Of a stretch of 33,631 bases of DNA, positions 8,177 through 16,100 are shown one piece after another; the first letter of the stretch is position 1; each line of letters starts with the position of its first letter. The notes under the pieces were generated by a model. The model was not told where the DNA came from. It searched no databases and saw only the letters and a program-made list of their open reading frames with translations. Made by a program: the position numbers and the translations under genes. Source of the DNA: Treponema sp. (lineage in GTDB: Bacteria > Spirochaetota > Spirochaetia > Treponematales > Treponemataceae); assembly GCA_024695625.1 (NCBI GenBank), contig JAILHV010000193.1:1-33631 (forward strand), read 5' to 3'.

Positions 8177-9372
8177 AAAAATCAGCGGCAACAATTTTCC
8201 TTTCCATATTATTTGCATGCAAAATATTTTCACAGGCACTGAACTTTGCAGCGGAAGAAACCTACATAGCCTATTACCCCGCAAGCTCCTACGCCAACAT
8301 AAGGGAATACAACATCCAGTACAAAAAAGAATGCGGAAACCTGCAAAAAGACGTTGAATCCCTAAAGGCAAAAATCAAAAGCGCAAAATACGCAGAAGAA
8401 AAATTCCAAATAAAAAATTTCTTCTCCGCAGAAGAAGCGTTATTTAAAGAAGGTAAAAGCGTAAACGGAAGCTACGACCTTCTAACATCCGAACAAGCAA
8501 GCCTGCAACTTGCAGAAGAACTATTCTCCAGCGTAATGGGAACAAGCGTAAAATTCTATGTCCAAGGCGAAAAGATTCAAATGACCTTTGACGGAACGAG
8601 GCTAAGCTTTGGAACCCACAACTGCGAAAAGGGCTACAGAAAAGGCAACACCGTAATCCTTGAATGGCCAAACAGAATCTCCAAGATGGAACTTTCATTC
8701 AGCAGAAAAAATCCCGCAACAGAAGCAATAGCCCAGCTTGTGGAAGAAAAAATCCAGAGCCCGGAAAAATCAGAAGAAGAAATTGACTACCTAAAAAACG
8801 CATACCCTGAACTTACCGGAATAGAAAAAAAGCTGCAGGACGACTGCGACATTGAAAGGCTAAAGCACCTTGCCTACTACGGAAATTTAATCGAAGAATA
8901 CAAAGAAAAAACAGGCCACTACCCCCTTCAAACTGGCTCCGAAAAAGAAAGCTACACCCTCATCTTTAACGGAATCCAAAAAGAATACTGCGAAGACACA
9001 AACCCCAATCCCCACGACTTGGTAAGCGCAAAAGACTTCTTTGCAGAAATAGAAAAAGGCCTTGTCCGCAAAGTGGACCAACTCTACGACCCCCAGTACG
9101 TACCAACCACCCGGCCGGTCTTTTACATTTACATGGTCAGGAAAGACAGCTATTATTTTGCCGTGCACCTTTCAAAATACTACCCCTTCTCCACCCGCAT
9201 CGCCGCCAACTACTACAAGGTGCAAGTCTCCAACAAAAGCTACCCAGACTCAAAAATCTACACAATCAGCCAGCTGGAAGAAGACCCCAACTTTAAGCAG
9301 GCTGTTTCCAAACCTTTCTCAAACGAAAAATATTTTTTGGAACGCAGAAAAAAGCACCTTAGGGAATACTGA
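8173..9372 (+). CDS. Exported protein of unknown function
   Basis: A 399-residue protein not recognised. ATG at 8173 follows AGGGAGAAAGG and overlaps the rarA stop, implying translational coupling; an upstream in-frame ATG at 8146 lies inside rarA and would mask the signal peptide. The N-terminus has a hydrophobic segment (about 5-22) containing LFAC at 13-16, a possible lipobox, and FSQA, a possible signal peptidase I site, so lipoprotein versus soluble is unresolved. The body is Lys/Glu-rich and probably helical. A segment at about 245-265 (LIEEYKEKTGHYPLQ) resembles the short motif after the N-terminal helix of pseudopilins but in the wrong position. The family is unknown. Confidence 0.75.
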   Translation: MKKSAATIFLSILFACKIFSQALNFAAEETYIAYYPASSYANIREYNIQYKKECGNLQKDVESLKAKIKSAKYAEEKFQIKNFFSAEEALFKEGKSVNGSYDLLTSEQASLQLAEELFSSVMGTSVKFYVQGEKIQMTFDGTRLSFGTHNCEKGYRKGNTVILEWPNRISKMELSFSRKNPATEAIAQLVEEKIQSPEKSEEEIDYLKNAYPELTGIEKKLQDDCDIERLKHLAYYGNLIEEYKEKTGHYPLQTGSEKESYTLIFNGIQKEYCEDTNPNPHDLVSAKDFFAEIEKGLVRKVDQLYDPQYVPTTRPVFYIYMVRKDSYYFAVHLSKYYPFSTRIAANYYKVQVSNKSYPDSKIYTISQLEEDPNFKQAVSKPFSNEKYFLERRKKHLREY

Positions 9373-9388
9373 TTTTTTTGGATTGTGA

Positions 9389-9650
9389 TTTTCTGGACGG
9401 TAACCTTTGTTTGCTCTACCATTTTATTCCCACTCTTATACGACCGCCCATCCCTTTCGTCACCGCCCTTCCGGGGTTCCGCCATCCGGCTCCATTGCCG
9501 CTCCGCGCCAACGGCTTCGCCGCCCCTCCACGACGGCGTAGGCTTATTGCCCTAAAAAAATCCCTCCATGGATTTTTTTAGGGATCGGAGATTTTCACAG
9601 AAAATCTCCGGGTTGCTAAGCCGCCCATCCCTGGGCTCTTTATTTTTTAT
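9389..9650 (+). repeat. Family I intergenic repeat, copy B
   Basis: Starts 16 nt after the previous stop with TTTTCTGGACGGTAACC, then TTTGCTCTACCATTTTA, CGTCACCGCC, TTCCGGGGTTCCGC and CCCCTCCACGACGGCGTAGG. Hairpin 1 (9550-9583) has a perfect 14-bp stem around CTCCAT. Hairpin 2 (9586-9610) has a 10-bp stem (CGGAGATTTT with its complement) around CACAG. GGCGTAGGCTT and GCTAAGCCGCC flank the pair and can form an outer helix. The rest of the gap up to the adk promoter (9651-9810) shows no gene. Confidence 0.8.
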
Positions 9651-9735
9651 CAAGTACAAAAAAAATGTGTCATTGCCGTACGTGACATGTCTTGTGCAAA
9701 AAACAGGTAATGCAATGCAGCAAAACAGCATGAGC

Positions 9736-9753
9736 AAGCACTGGAATGGAGGC
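9736..9753 (+). repeat. 18-bp direct repeat, first copy
   Basis: AAGCACTGGAATGGAGGC is present identically at 9736-9753 and 10666-10683, on either side of adk. Its complement contains CCTCCATT, a motif also found inside Family I repeats, so both may be repeat debris. Confidence 0.6.
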
Positions 9754-9810
9754 TGAAAACGCGGCAAAAAAGCATTTGCTCTTACCTTCTACCCACCTTG
9801 CAAAAACACC

Positions 9811-9839
9811 TTGCAGATTTACAGAATTCATTGTAAAAT
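9811..9839 (+). promoter_or_regulatory. adk promoter
   Basis: TTGCAG (9811-9816), 17-bp spacer, TAAAAT (9834-9839). The start of transcription would be near 9846, leaving a leader of about 23 nt containing CAGGAG before ATG 9869. Confidence 0.65.
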
Positions 9840-9868
9840 ATATGCAACTTTTTATTCAGGAGATTACA

Positions 9869-10501
9869 ATGAATTTTATCTTTTTAGGACCTCCAGGAGC
9901 CGGAAAGGGAACTTTGGCAGCACAGGTTGCAAAGGAATACGGCATACCCCACATTTCCACAGGGGACATCTTCCGCGCTGCAATTAAGAACCAGACTGAA
10001 CTTGGCAAGAAGGTCAAGTCAATCATAGATGCTGGCGGACTTGTAAGCGACGACATCACGTGCGCACTCGTAGAGGACAGGCTAAAGGAAGATGACTGCA
10101 AGAAGGGCTTTATTCTTGACGGCTTCCCCCGCACAATCCCCCAGGCAGAAATGTTTGAAAAGCTTAAGGGAGACGTTCAGGTTGTAAACTTTGAAGTAAA
10201 CAACGACCTGATTATTGCCCGCCTTTCAAACCGCCGCGTATGCAAGGCATGCGGTCACAACTACAACGTAAAATTCCATCCGCCAAAGGTAGAAGGCAAA
10301 TGCGATGAATGCGGTGGAGAGCTTTACACCCGCGATGACGACAAGCTTGAATCCATCACAAACCGCCTTGAAGTTTACCGCAAGCAGACAGAGCCCCTCA
10401 TCGATTTCTACCGCAAGCTAAACAAGCTTACAGACATAGACAGTGCCCGCGACAGCGAGCTTGTACTCGTAGACTTCAAAAAGATTTTCCCTGCAAAATA
10501 A
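9869..10501 (+). CDS. adk: Adenylate kinase
   Basis: Catalyses ATP + AMP to 2 ADP in the cytosol. The P-loop GPPGAGKGTLA (7-17), the AMP-binding DGFPRTIPQAE and the NMP-binding HISTGDIFR are all present. It is the long, zinc-type form: the LID holds CKACG and CDECG pairs around HNYNVKFHPP. The length, 210 residues, is standard. An open frame extends upstream to 9746, but ATG 9869 is preceded by CAGGAG and gives the family N-terminus MNFIFLGPPG. It is a single-gene unit with its own promoter and terminator. Confidence 0.97.
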   Translation: MNFIFLGPPGAGKGTLAAQVAKEYGIPHISTGDIFRAAIKNQTELGKKVKSIIDAGGLVSDDITCALVEDRLKEDDCKKGFILDGFPRTIPQAEMFEKLKGDVQVVNFEVNNDLIIARLSNRRVCKACGHNYNVKFHPPKVEGKCDECGGELYTRDDDKLESITNRLEVYRKQTEPLIDFYRKLNKLTDIDSARDSELVLVDFKKIFPAK

Positions 10502-10531
10502 GCACAAAGGAAAACCTTATCCGCTAAACAA

Positions 10532-10564
10532 AAAGCTCCTTCCGCACCCGGAGGGAGTTTTTTT
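10532..10564 (+). terminator. Rho-independent terminator of adk
   Basis: A run of A, then CTCCTTCCG, loop CACC, CGGAGGGAG (9-bp stem with one G-T pair, 10536-10557), then seven T (10558-10564). This is the clearest terminator in the window. Confidence 0.85.
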
Positions 10565-10665
10565 GTTATGCGACAACATTAATTCGCTACCATATCCCTT
10601 ATACCCAATAGGTGTAGAAGGCAAATGCCTATTTTCAATAATTGTAATACAAAGAAATGTTAAGA

Positions 10666-10683
10666 AAGCACTGGAATGGAGGC
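10666..10683 (+). repeat. 18-bp direct repeat, second copy
   Basis: Identical to 9736-9753. The rest of 10566-10786 is AT-rich with no recognisable gene. Confidence 0.6.
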
Positions 10684-10786
10684 ACACAACGGTAGCAGTG
10701 CGTGGCGTTGTACGGATAAAAAAGAATTTGCGCGGCGCGAACAAAAAAATTGTTTACAACTAAAATATTTCTTAAAAAATAGAACT

Positions 10787-10935
10787 GGGTTCTTAGGGCG
10801 TTAGCCCTAAGCCGTGCCCAGGGAAAGGGGGTGGCTTGGAGGGGGAAAAACGGCGGGCTTCGGACTCCGAGCTGGTTTTCCCCCTCCAAGATTCGGGGTC
10901 CAAGGGAACTCCCTTGAAGGAACACCCTTGATAAT
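10787..10935 (+). repeat. Family II intergenic repeat, copy 1
   Basis: Shares GGGTTCTTAGG, CCTAAGCCGTGCC, GGGAAAGGG, GCTTCGGA and CAAGGG-loop-CCCTTG with the inverted copy at 25563-25754. Hairpins: CTTAGGGC-GTTA-GCCCTAAG (10792-10811), a perfect 15-bp stem CTTGGAGGGGGAAAA (10835-10849) with 10876-10890 enclosing a CTTCGG/CCGAG stem, and CAAGGG-AACT-CCCTTG (10901-10916). It lies just upstream of the carD promoter. Confidence 0.75.
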
Positions 10936-10943
10936 ATTTTCAT

Positions 10944-10972
10944 TTGATTTTTTTTATTTTTTGTGCTATACT
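10944..10972 (+). promoter_or_regulatory. carD promoter, predicted leaderless
   Basis: TTGATT (10944-10949), 17-bp spacer, TATACT (10967-10972). ATG 10982 is only 9 nt beyond the -10, so the transcript should start within about 0-3 nt of the start codon. No Shine-Dalgarno is present between them. Confidence 0.75.
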
Positions 10973-10981
10973 AATTAAACT

Positions 10982-11653
10982 ATGGCAAAACCAAAGACAG
11001 AATTTTCCCTTAACCAGAAGGTTGTTTACCCAAGTCAGGGTGTGGGTCAGATTACAAACATCTACAAAAGTGAATTCAACGGCGAAAGCGTCTACTTTTA
11101 CGAGATTTACATTGAAGTTTCCGATATGTACGCAAAAGTTCCCGTGGCCAATGCGGCAAAGCTTGGAATCCGCGCGATTGTCTCTGCGGACGAGGCACTA
11201 AAGGCACTCAATTCCATTACGGACGAATTTGAAGCCCCCACTTCCGACTGGAAGCTGCGCTACCAGATGAACATGGACCTTCTTAAGAAAGGAACGATTC
11301 AGGATATTGCAGTTATCGTGCGCAGCCTCTACAAGAGGTCCAAGGTAAAGGAGTTGCCCATTCTTGAACGCAAGCTTTACGACAGCGCAAAGAAGATGCT
11401 TGAGGACGAGATTGCTTATGCCCTTGGCAAGTCGGCAAAAGAAGTGGAAGACATGCTTCACGCAAAGCTAGAGCCGATTGGTGCAAAGTCAGAAAAGAAG
11501 TCTGCATTTGACGATGAAGACGAAGATGAAGACGAGTTTGATGACGAGACAACTTCATCCAAGGATTCAGATGACGATGAAGACGAAGATGATGACGATG
11601 AAGACATGGATGAAGAAGACGATGACGATTCTTCTGAAGACGATTTAGACTAG
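10982..11653 (+). CDS. carD: CarD-family RNA polymerase-interacting regulator with acidic tail
   Basis: CarD/CdnL proteins bind the RNA polymerase beta subunit and stabilise the open promoter complex. The N-terminal Tudor-like RNA polymerase-interaction domain is seen in FSLNQKVVYPSQGVGQI and the following strands (about 8-65). A helical DNA-contacting domain follows (about 75-160; WKLRYQMNMDLLKKG, LERKLYDSAKKMLEDE). The last ~50 residues are almost all Asp, Glu and Ser, an extra acidic tail beyond the core of ~160-170 residues. The tail might mimic DNA or tune binding, which is inference. It is followed after 3 nt by ispDF, so the two are cotranscribed. Confidence 0.9.
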   Translation: MAKPKTEFSLNQKVVYPSQGVGQITNIYKSEFNGESVYFYEIYIEVSDMYAKVPVANAAKLGIRAIVSADEALKALNSITDEFEAPTSDWKLRYQMNMDLLKKGTIQDIAVIVRSLYKRSKVKELPILERKLYDSAKKMLEDEIAYALGKSAKEVEDMLHAKLEPIGAKSEKKSAFDDEDEDEDEFDDETTSSKDSDDDEDEDDDDEDMDEEDDDDSSEDDLD

Positions 11654-11656
11654 GGA

Positions 11657-12868
11657 ATGACTCAAAGACTTTTTCTTGTTTTACTCGCTGCCGGTTCTTC
11701 TTCTCGTATGGGGACCGGCAAAAAAAAAGAATACATGGAACTTGACGGCGGTACGGTTTTGTCCGCATCGCTGAAAAAATTTTTACGGACGGATTTTTAC
11801 TTCGAAAAAACCCTGGTCGTAACTCCCAAGGGGCAGGAAGAGCCTGCACTTGACGCAATAAAATGCGACGAAGAGGCCACTTCACTTTTGCAAAGAACCC
11901 GGCTTGAATTTGTTGCCGGCGGAGCCACAAGGCAAGCCTCCGTTTTTAACGCCCTAACATTTCTGCACGAAAAAAATCTTCAACTTGAAAATTCGATTGT
12001 TCTCATTCATGATGCGGCAAGGCCTTTTGTTAGCCAAGAGGTTATAAGGGACACGATAGAGACAGCCGCAAAATACGGGGCTGCAGTTCCTGCCATTCCA
12101 CCGGTAGACACCCAAAAGGAAATGGATGCGGACGGAACCATAAAAAGGCATCTGGTAAGGAGCCAGCTTTGTGCCGTCCAGACACCGCAGGCATTTTTGC
12201 TTGAACCGCTTTTTTTATGCCACAAAGATGCAGCCGGCATGGGAAAGGAATACACCGACGACAGTGAGATTTGGGATGCCTTTCCAGCCCACACGGGCGG
12301 TAAAAAGATACGCGTTTGCAAGGGAGATGCTGCCAACAAAAAAATTACTTTCTTGCAGGATATAGAAACTAAGTCACAGGAAAACAAATATATGATTCGC
12401 ATTGGTTTTGGAACAGACCTTCACCGCTTGGTAAAGGGGCGCAGCTTCTTTCTTGGCGGAGTTCAGATTCCCTGCGAACTTGGGGAAGAGGCTCATTCTG
12501 ACGGAGACGTGCTTTTGCATGCCATAACGGACGCTCTTTTGGGAGCCGCTGCAATGGGAGACATTGGCTCTTACTTTCCGCCGGAAGATGCAAAATGGAA
12601 AGATGCGGATTCAAAGATGCTGCTTGCAACCGTATGGAAAGACATACGCGAACAGGGCTGGTCCCTTAACAACCTTGACTGCGTTGTGGAAACGGAAAAG
12701 CCAAAATTCTTGCCCTGGCGCGAAAAGGTGATTGAATCGATTGCGGCTATTCTTGGAGTGGAAAGTTCACGCGTTTTTGTAAAGGCCAAGACCAACGAAA
12801 AGCTTGATTCTGTTGGACAGTGCCAAGCAATAAAAGCATACAGCACTTGCCTTTTGTACAAGGAATAA
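11657..12868 (+). CDS. ispDF: Bifunctional IspD/IspF of the MEP isoprenoid pathway
   Basis: Fusion of two non-consecutive MEP-pathway enzymes. IspD (about 1-240) makes CDP-ME from MEP and CTP: LAAGSSSRMGTGKKKEYMEL is the nucleotide-binding motif, with VLIHDAARPF and AVQTPQAF further on. IspF (from about M246, MIRIGFGTDLHRL) forms the cyclodiphosphate: metal ligands D254 and H256, then AHSDGDVLLHAITDALLGA and KAKTNEKLD. The total of 403 residues fits known fusions, and both active sites look intact. ATG 11657 is three bases after the carD stop, with AGGGA overlapping that stop, so initiation probably depends on coupling. Confidence 0.96.
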   Translation: MTQRLFLVLLAAGSSSRMGTGKKKEYMELDGGTVLSASLKKFLRTDFYFEKTLVVTPKGQEEPALDAIKCDEEATSLLQRTRLEFVAGGATRQASVFNALTFLHEKNLQLENSIVLIHDAARPFVSQEVIRDTIETAAKYGAAVPAIPPVDTQKEMDADGTIKRHLVRSQLCAVQTPQAFLLEPLFLCHKDAAGMGKEYTDDSEIWDAFPAHTGGKKIRVCKGDAANKKITFLQDIETKSQENKYMIRIGFGTDLHRLVKGRSFFLGGVQIPCELGEEAHSDGDVLLHAITDALLGAAAMGDIGSYFPPEDAKWKDADSKMLLATVWKDIREQGWSLNNLDCVVETEKPKFLPWREKVIESIAAILGVESSRVFVKAKTNEKLDSVGQCQAIKAYSTCLLYKE

Positions 12869-12879
12869 AAATTTGAGCA

Positions 12880-13150
12880 GATTACCGGGTCTTGGTTCGA
12901 CTGCGCTCACCAACCGCCCGACACGCTTTGCTACAAGTTAGCAAAAGAAACTCTCTGGTAAAGCAGATAAAGCCTACCCCCGATTGGGGATAAAAAATTG
13001 CCTCCATGCAATTTTTTACCCGCAAGTTTTCTCAAGAAAACTTGCAAAATTGTGGCTACAAACAAATGACGCGCCATCCGTGGTGCTACTTGTTCTACAG
13101 TAAAGCCGGAACCCTGCAAAGCGGGTTAGCATATGAAAGCGGGTCCAGAA
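12880..13150 (-). repeat. Family I intergenic repeat, copy E (inverted hairpin module)
   Basis: On the minus strand it begins one base after the stop of the giant gene with TTTCTGGAC, then CCCGCTTTGCAGGGTTCCGG, GTAGAACAAGTAGC and GGCGCGTCATTT. Hairpin 2 is an 11-bp stem, GCAAGTTTTCT with its complement (13022-13045). Hairpin 1 (about 12988-13021) has TAAAAAATTGC paired around CTCCAT (plus-strand reading). Within the element the two hairpins run in the opposite order and orientation to copies A and B. No gene is seen between ispDF and 13152. Confidence 0.7.
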
Positions 13151-13151
13151 A

Positions 13152-16100
13152 CTATTCTTCGTCCGGATCCTGGGTTTCAAGGATAAGGTCTACCAAGTCT
13201 TCGTTTATCTTTACCTTTTCTGCAATCTCGCGGTTGCTCCAACCATACCTGCGCTTGAGGTCTTTTACCGTGCTGCGGATCTGAGGCGTAAGTCCGGCAC
13301 CACCATCCTTCTTTGTTCCCGACGAAGTCTTTTTCTTGACATCTGCCTTTGCAATGGTCTGCAAAATGCCAATCTTCTTTTCCGCATCCTCGTTAAGCTT
13401 CATAAGACGCTTTTCGGTCTTTGCGATGCCTTCCTTGGACTTTGTCAAGTTCTGTATGCGGTCTTCGGTCTCGTCAATGAGTGACTGGAGGCTGGTCATT
13501 TTGTCGATGGCGTCATTCAGCTTTCCCCTGTCGTTTAGGATGGCATTAAGCTGATCCTGCAAACCGTCAATTTGTTCTGGCAGGTCCACAAGCTGGTTGT
13601 CGCAGTCGGCAAGCCTGTTTTCCAAATCCGCAATGCTCTGGGCAGTGGCATCCACGTTGATTCCCACCTGGTCAATGGATTCAGCCTGGGTTTCCAGACG
13701 GTCGTACTGCTGCTGTATGTTGTCGAGTGAATTCTGGAAGTTGCGCACCGTTACCTGCATGTTCGTAAGGTTGTCGCTGGTTGTCTTGAGGTCTGCAATC
13801 TTTGCGTCCATGTTTGCACTTGTTGCCATAAGCTGTGAGAACTTCTGGTCAAGGGAGTCAAGTGTTGTCCTTTGGGCGTTGTAGTTTGCAATCTGCCTGT
13901 CAAAGTCTGCGCTCATTGCCTGAACCTTGTCTATCTGAGCAACTAGATCGGAAACCTTGTTCTGGTAAGCGGCCAGAGAAGATATTTCCGTCTTTAGCGT
14001 TGTAATTGAACGAACAAGCTCGCTCTTAAGCGTTTCGGCCTGCTCAAAGAGGCCCGTCTGCTTGGTAAAGTTTGCAATGCCCTTGTTGATTTCGTCAATG
14101 CGGGTCTGCAGGTTGTCCGTGTCGGCATTCATGCGGTCAAGCATCTTCTGGTAGGCAAGCTTGTCATTTTCCGTGCTTTCCTTAACGTCGCGCTTGAGGG
14201 TGGAAATCTGGCGGTCTGCCTGGTTTGTTGCCTCTACAAGCATGTTCTCCGTCTTTGTTACCATGTCGTCAAACTGCTTCTGCAGGCTCTGCATGATTAC
14301 GGTTGACTTGTCCTGGTACTCGCGAAGGGCATCGTCCGCCTTTTCGTTAAGAAGGTCAATGTCATGCTGAACCTTCTTGCGGGATTCCTCGGTCTTGCCT
14401 TCAATGTCAACAATACTCTGCTTGTGGTTTGCAAGGAAGTCGTTGAAGTTCTGCTCGTATTCGTTGCTTGCGTTCTGGAACTGCTGTTCGATTCCCAGCC
14501 TCCAGTCTTCAAACTGCTGCTCAAAATCTTCGATGGCGGCATTTCCAGTTTCCTGGCGCTCCTCTATCCTGTTCTTAAAGTCGGAAATCTGGCCTTCTAT
14601 TGCGCGGGCATTTTCTTTAAGCTGCTCTTCAAGCTTCCTGTTAAAGAGGCTAACGGACTTTGCGTTAAGAGCTATCTGTTCCTGAACCTTCTGGTTGTAC
14701 TCCTCGCTCTGCTGCTTGAGGATTTCATTTGCCTTGCTCGTTGTGTCCTTGAGTGCATCGCGGTACTTTTCTATAAAGTCGTGCAGGTTCTGGTTAACGG
14801 TGTTAATCTGGTTCTGGATTGTGTCCTGACCGGCCTGCAAACTTTCCTGAAGCTTTGATTCGGTCTGGGTTGTCTCCGACTGAATCTCCATGATGCGGTG
14901 CTTTAAGTCATCGGCATACTTTATTTCAAGGTCGTGGCGGCGGGTCTCGTATTCAGCGGTAAAGCTTGAAAGCCTTGAATCAAAGGCTGCCTTCCATGAG
15001 TTGAGCTGTTCTGCCAGGCTTTCCTCGCGCTTCTTGAGCCCGTTGGTAAACTGGTCTTCGAAGAGCTTGAGCTTGTTGCTTGCCGTGTCAAATGACTCAG
15101 TGCGGATCTTTTCTATCTGCTGCTGGAGGTTTGCAACGTCAAGACTAATCTTGTCTTCGTTGGACTTGATTGTTGTCTCAAAGTCAATATGGTTCTTGCT
15201 TACGCTCTTTGTGAATTTTTCAAAGTCGGCAAGAACACGCTGCTGGGATGCATCCATAATCTTGCGCAGGGCTGTCTCAAGCTTGTCCACATCTGTACCG
15301 GCGGAAGAAACCTGCTTTAGGCGGTACTCCATTTCCTTCTTGTATTTATCCAGCTGCTTGTCCAAGCCGGAAAGGAAGCGGGTCTGTTTTTCGTCGTATT
15401 CCTGGGCGATTGCCTTCATTGAATTTGTAAGGCTTTCGTCAAACTTTACAATCTGGGCCTTCATCTCTGCATCAAACTGGTCAAGACGCTTTGTACCCGA
15501 TGCAGTTGCATCGTTTATGCGCTCAACGGTTCCGTTTGAATCCGCCAGTGCCTGTTCATACTGCTTCTTTACCTGTTCTAGGGCAGCTTCCATTTCTGCC
15601 TTGATTGTAATGGCCTTCTGCTGGACTTCTCCAAGAACACCGTTGATGTTGCCCTGCATTGCGTCAATGTGTGCCTGAAGATCCGTCTTGTACTTGTTAA
15701 GGTGGGCAATGCTGAGTGCCTTGAATTTTTCATAGGAAGCCTTTTCCTTCTCGGCAGCCTTGCTTATTGAGTCTTCAAAGAGGGCATCGTACCTCTGCTG
15801 CAGCTTTTCCGCCTGGCCGTCAACCCTGGTCTGGATTTCGTCAAGGCGGTCGGTGTTGCCGTGGGTCTCGGATGCAAGCTCGTCAGAAGTGCGCCTTGCT
15901 TCAACAAGCACATCGTTGATTGTGCGAAGAAGGTTCTGTACGCGGGTATTGGTTTCCGCTTCAATCTTCTGCGACTTCTGGTTTACGTTCTCTTCAAGGA
16001 ATTCAACCTTTGCAACGAGGTCTTTTGTTATTTCGTTTACCTTATTGTTTATTCTTTCGGAAACCGCAACATTGGTTGAATCCACTGCAGTCTGAAGGTC

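Noticed and set aside
9746..9868. 41-residue N-terminal extension of adenylate kinase
   Set aside because: The adk promoter and Shine-Dalgarno lie within it, and standard Adk begins at ATG 9869.
12300..12420. Separate ispF gene starting near 12392
   Set aside because: The frame is continuous with ispD, with no stop or Shine-Dalgarno between them; the fusion is a known arrangement.
12890..12920. tRNA-like GGTTCGACTGC at 12893
   Set aside because: No acceptor, anticodon or D-arm partners fit around it; it belongs to the Family I repeat (TTCGACCGCC motif).
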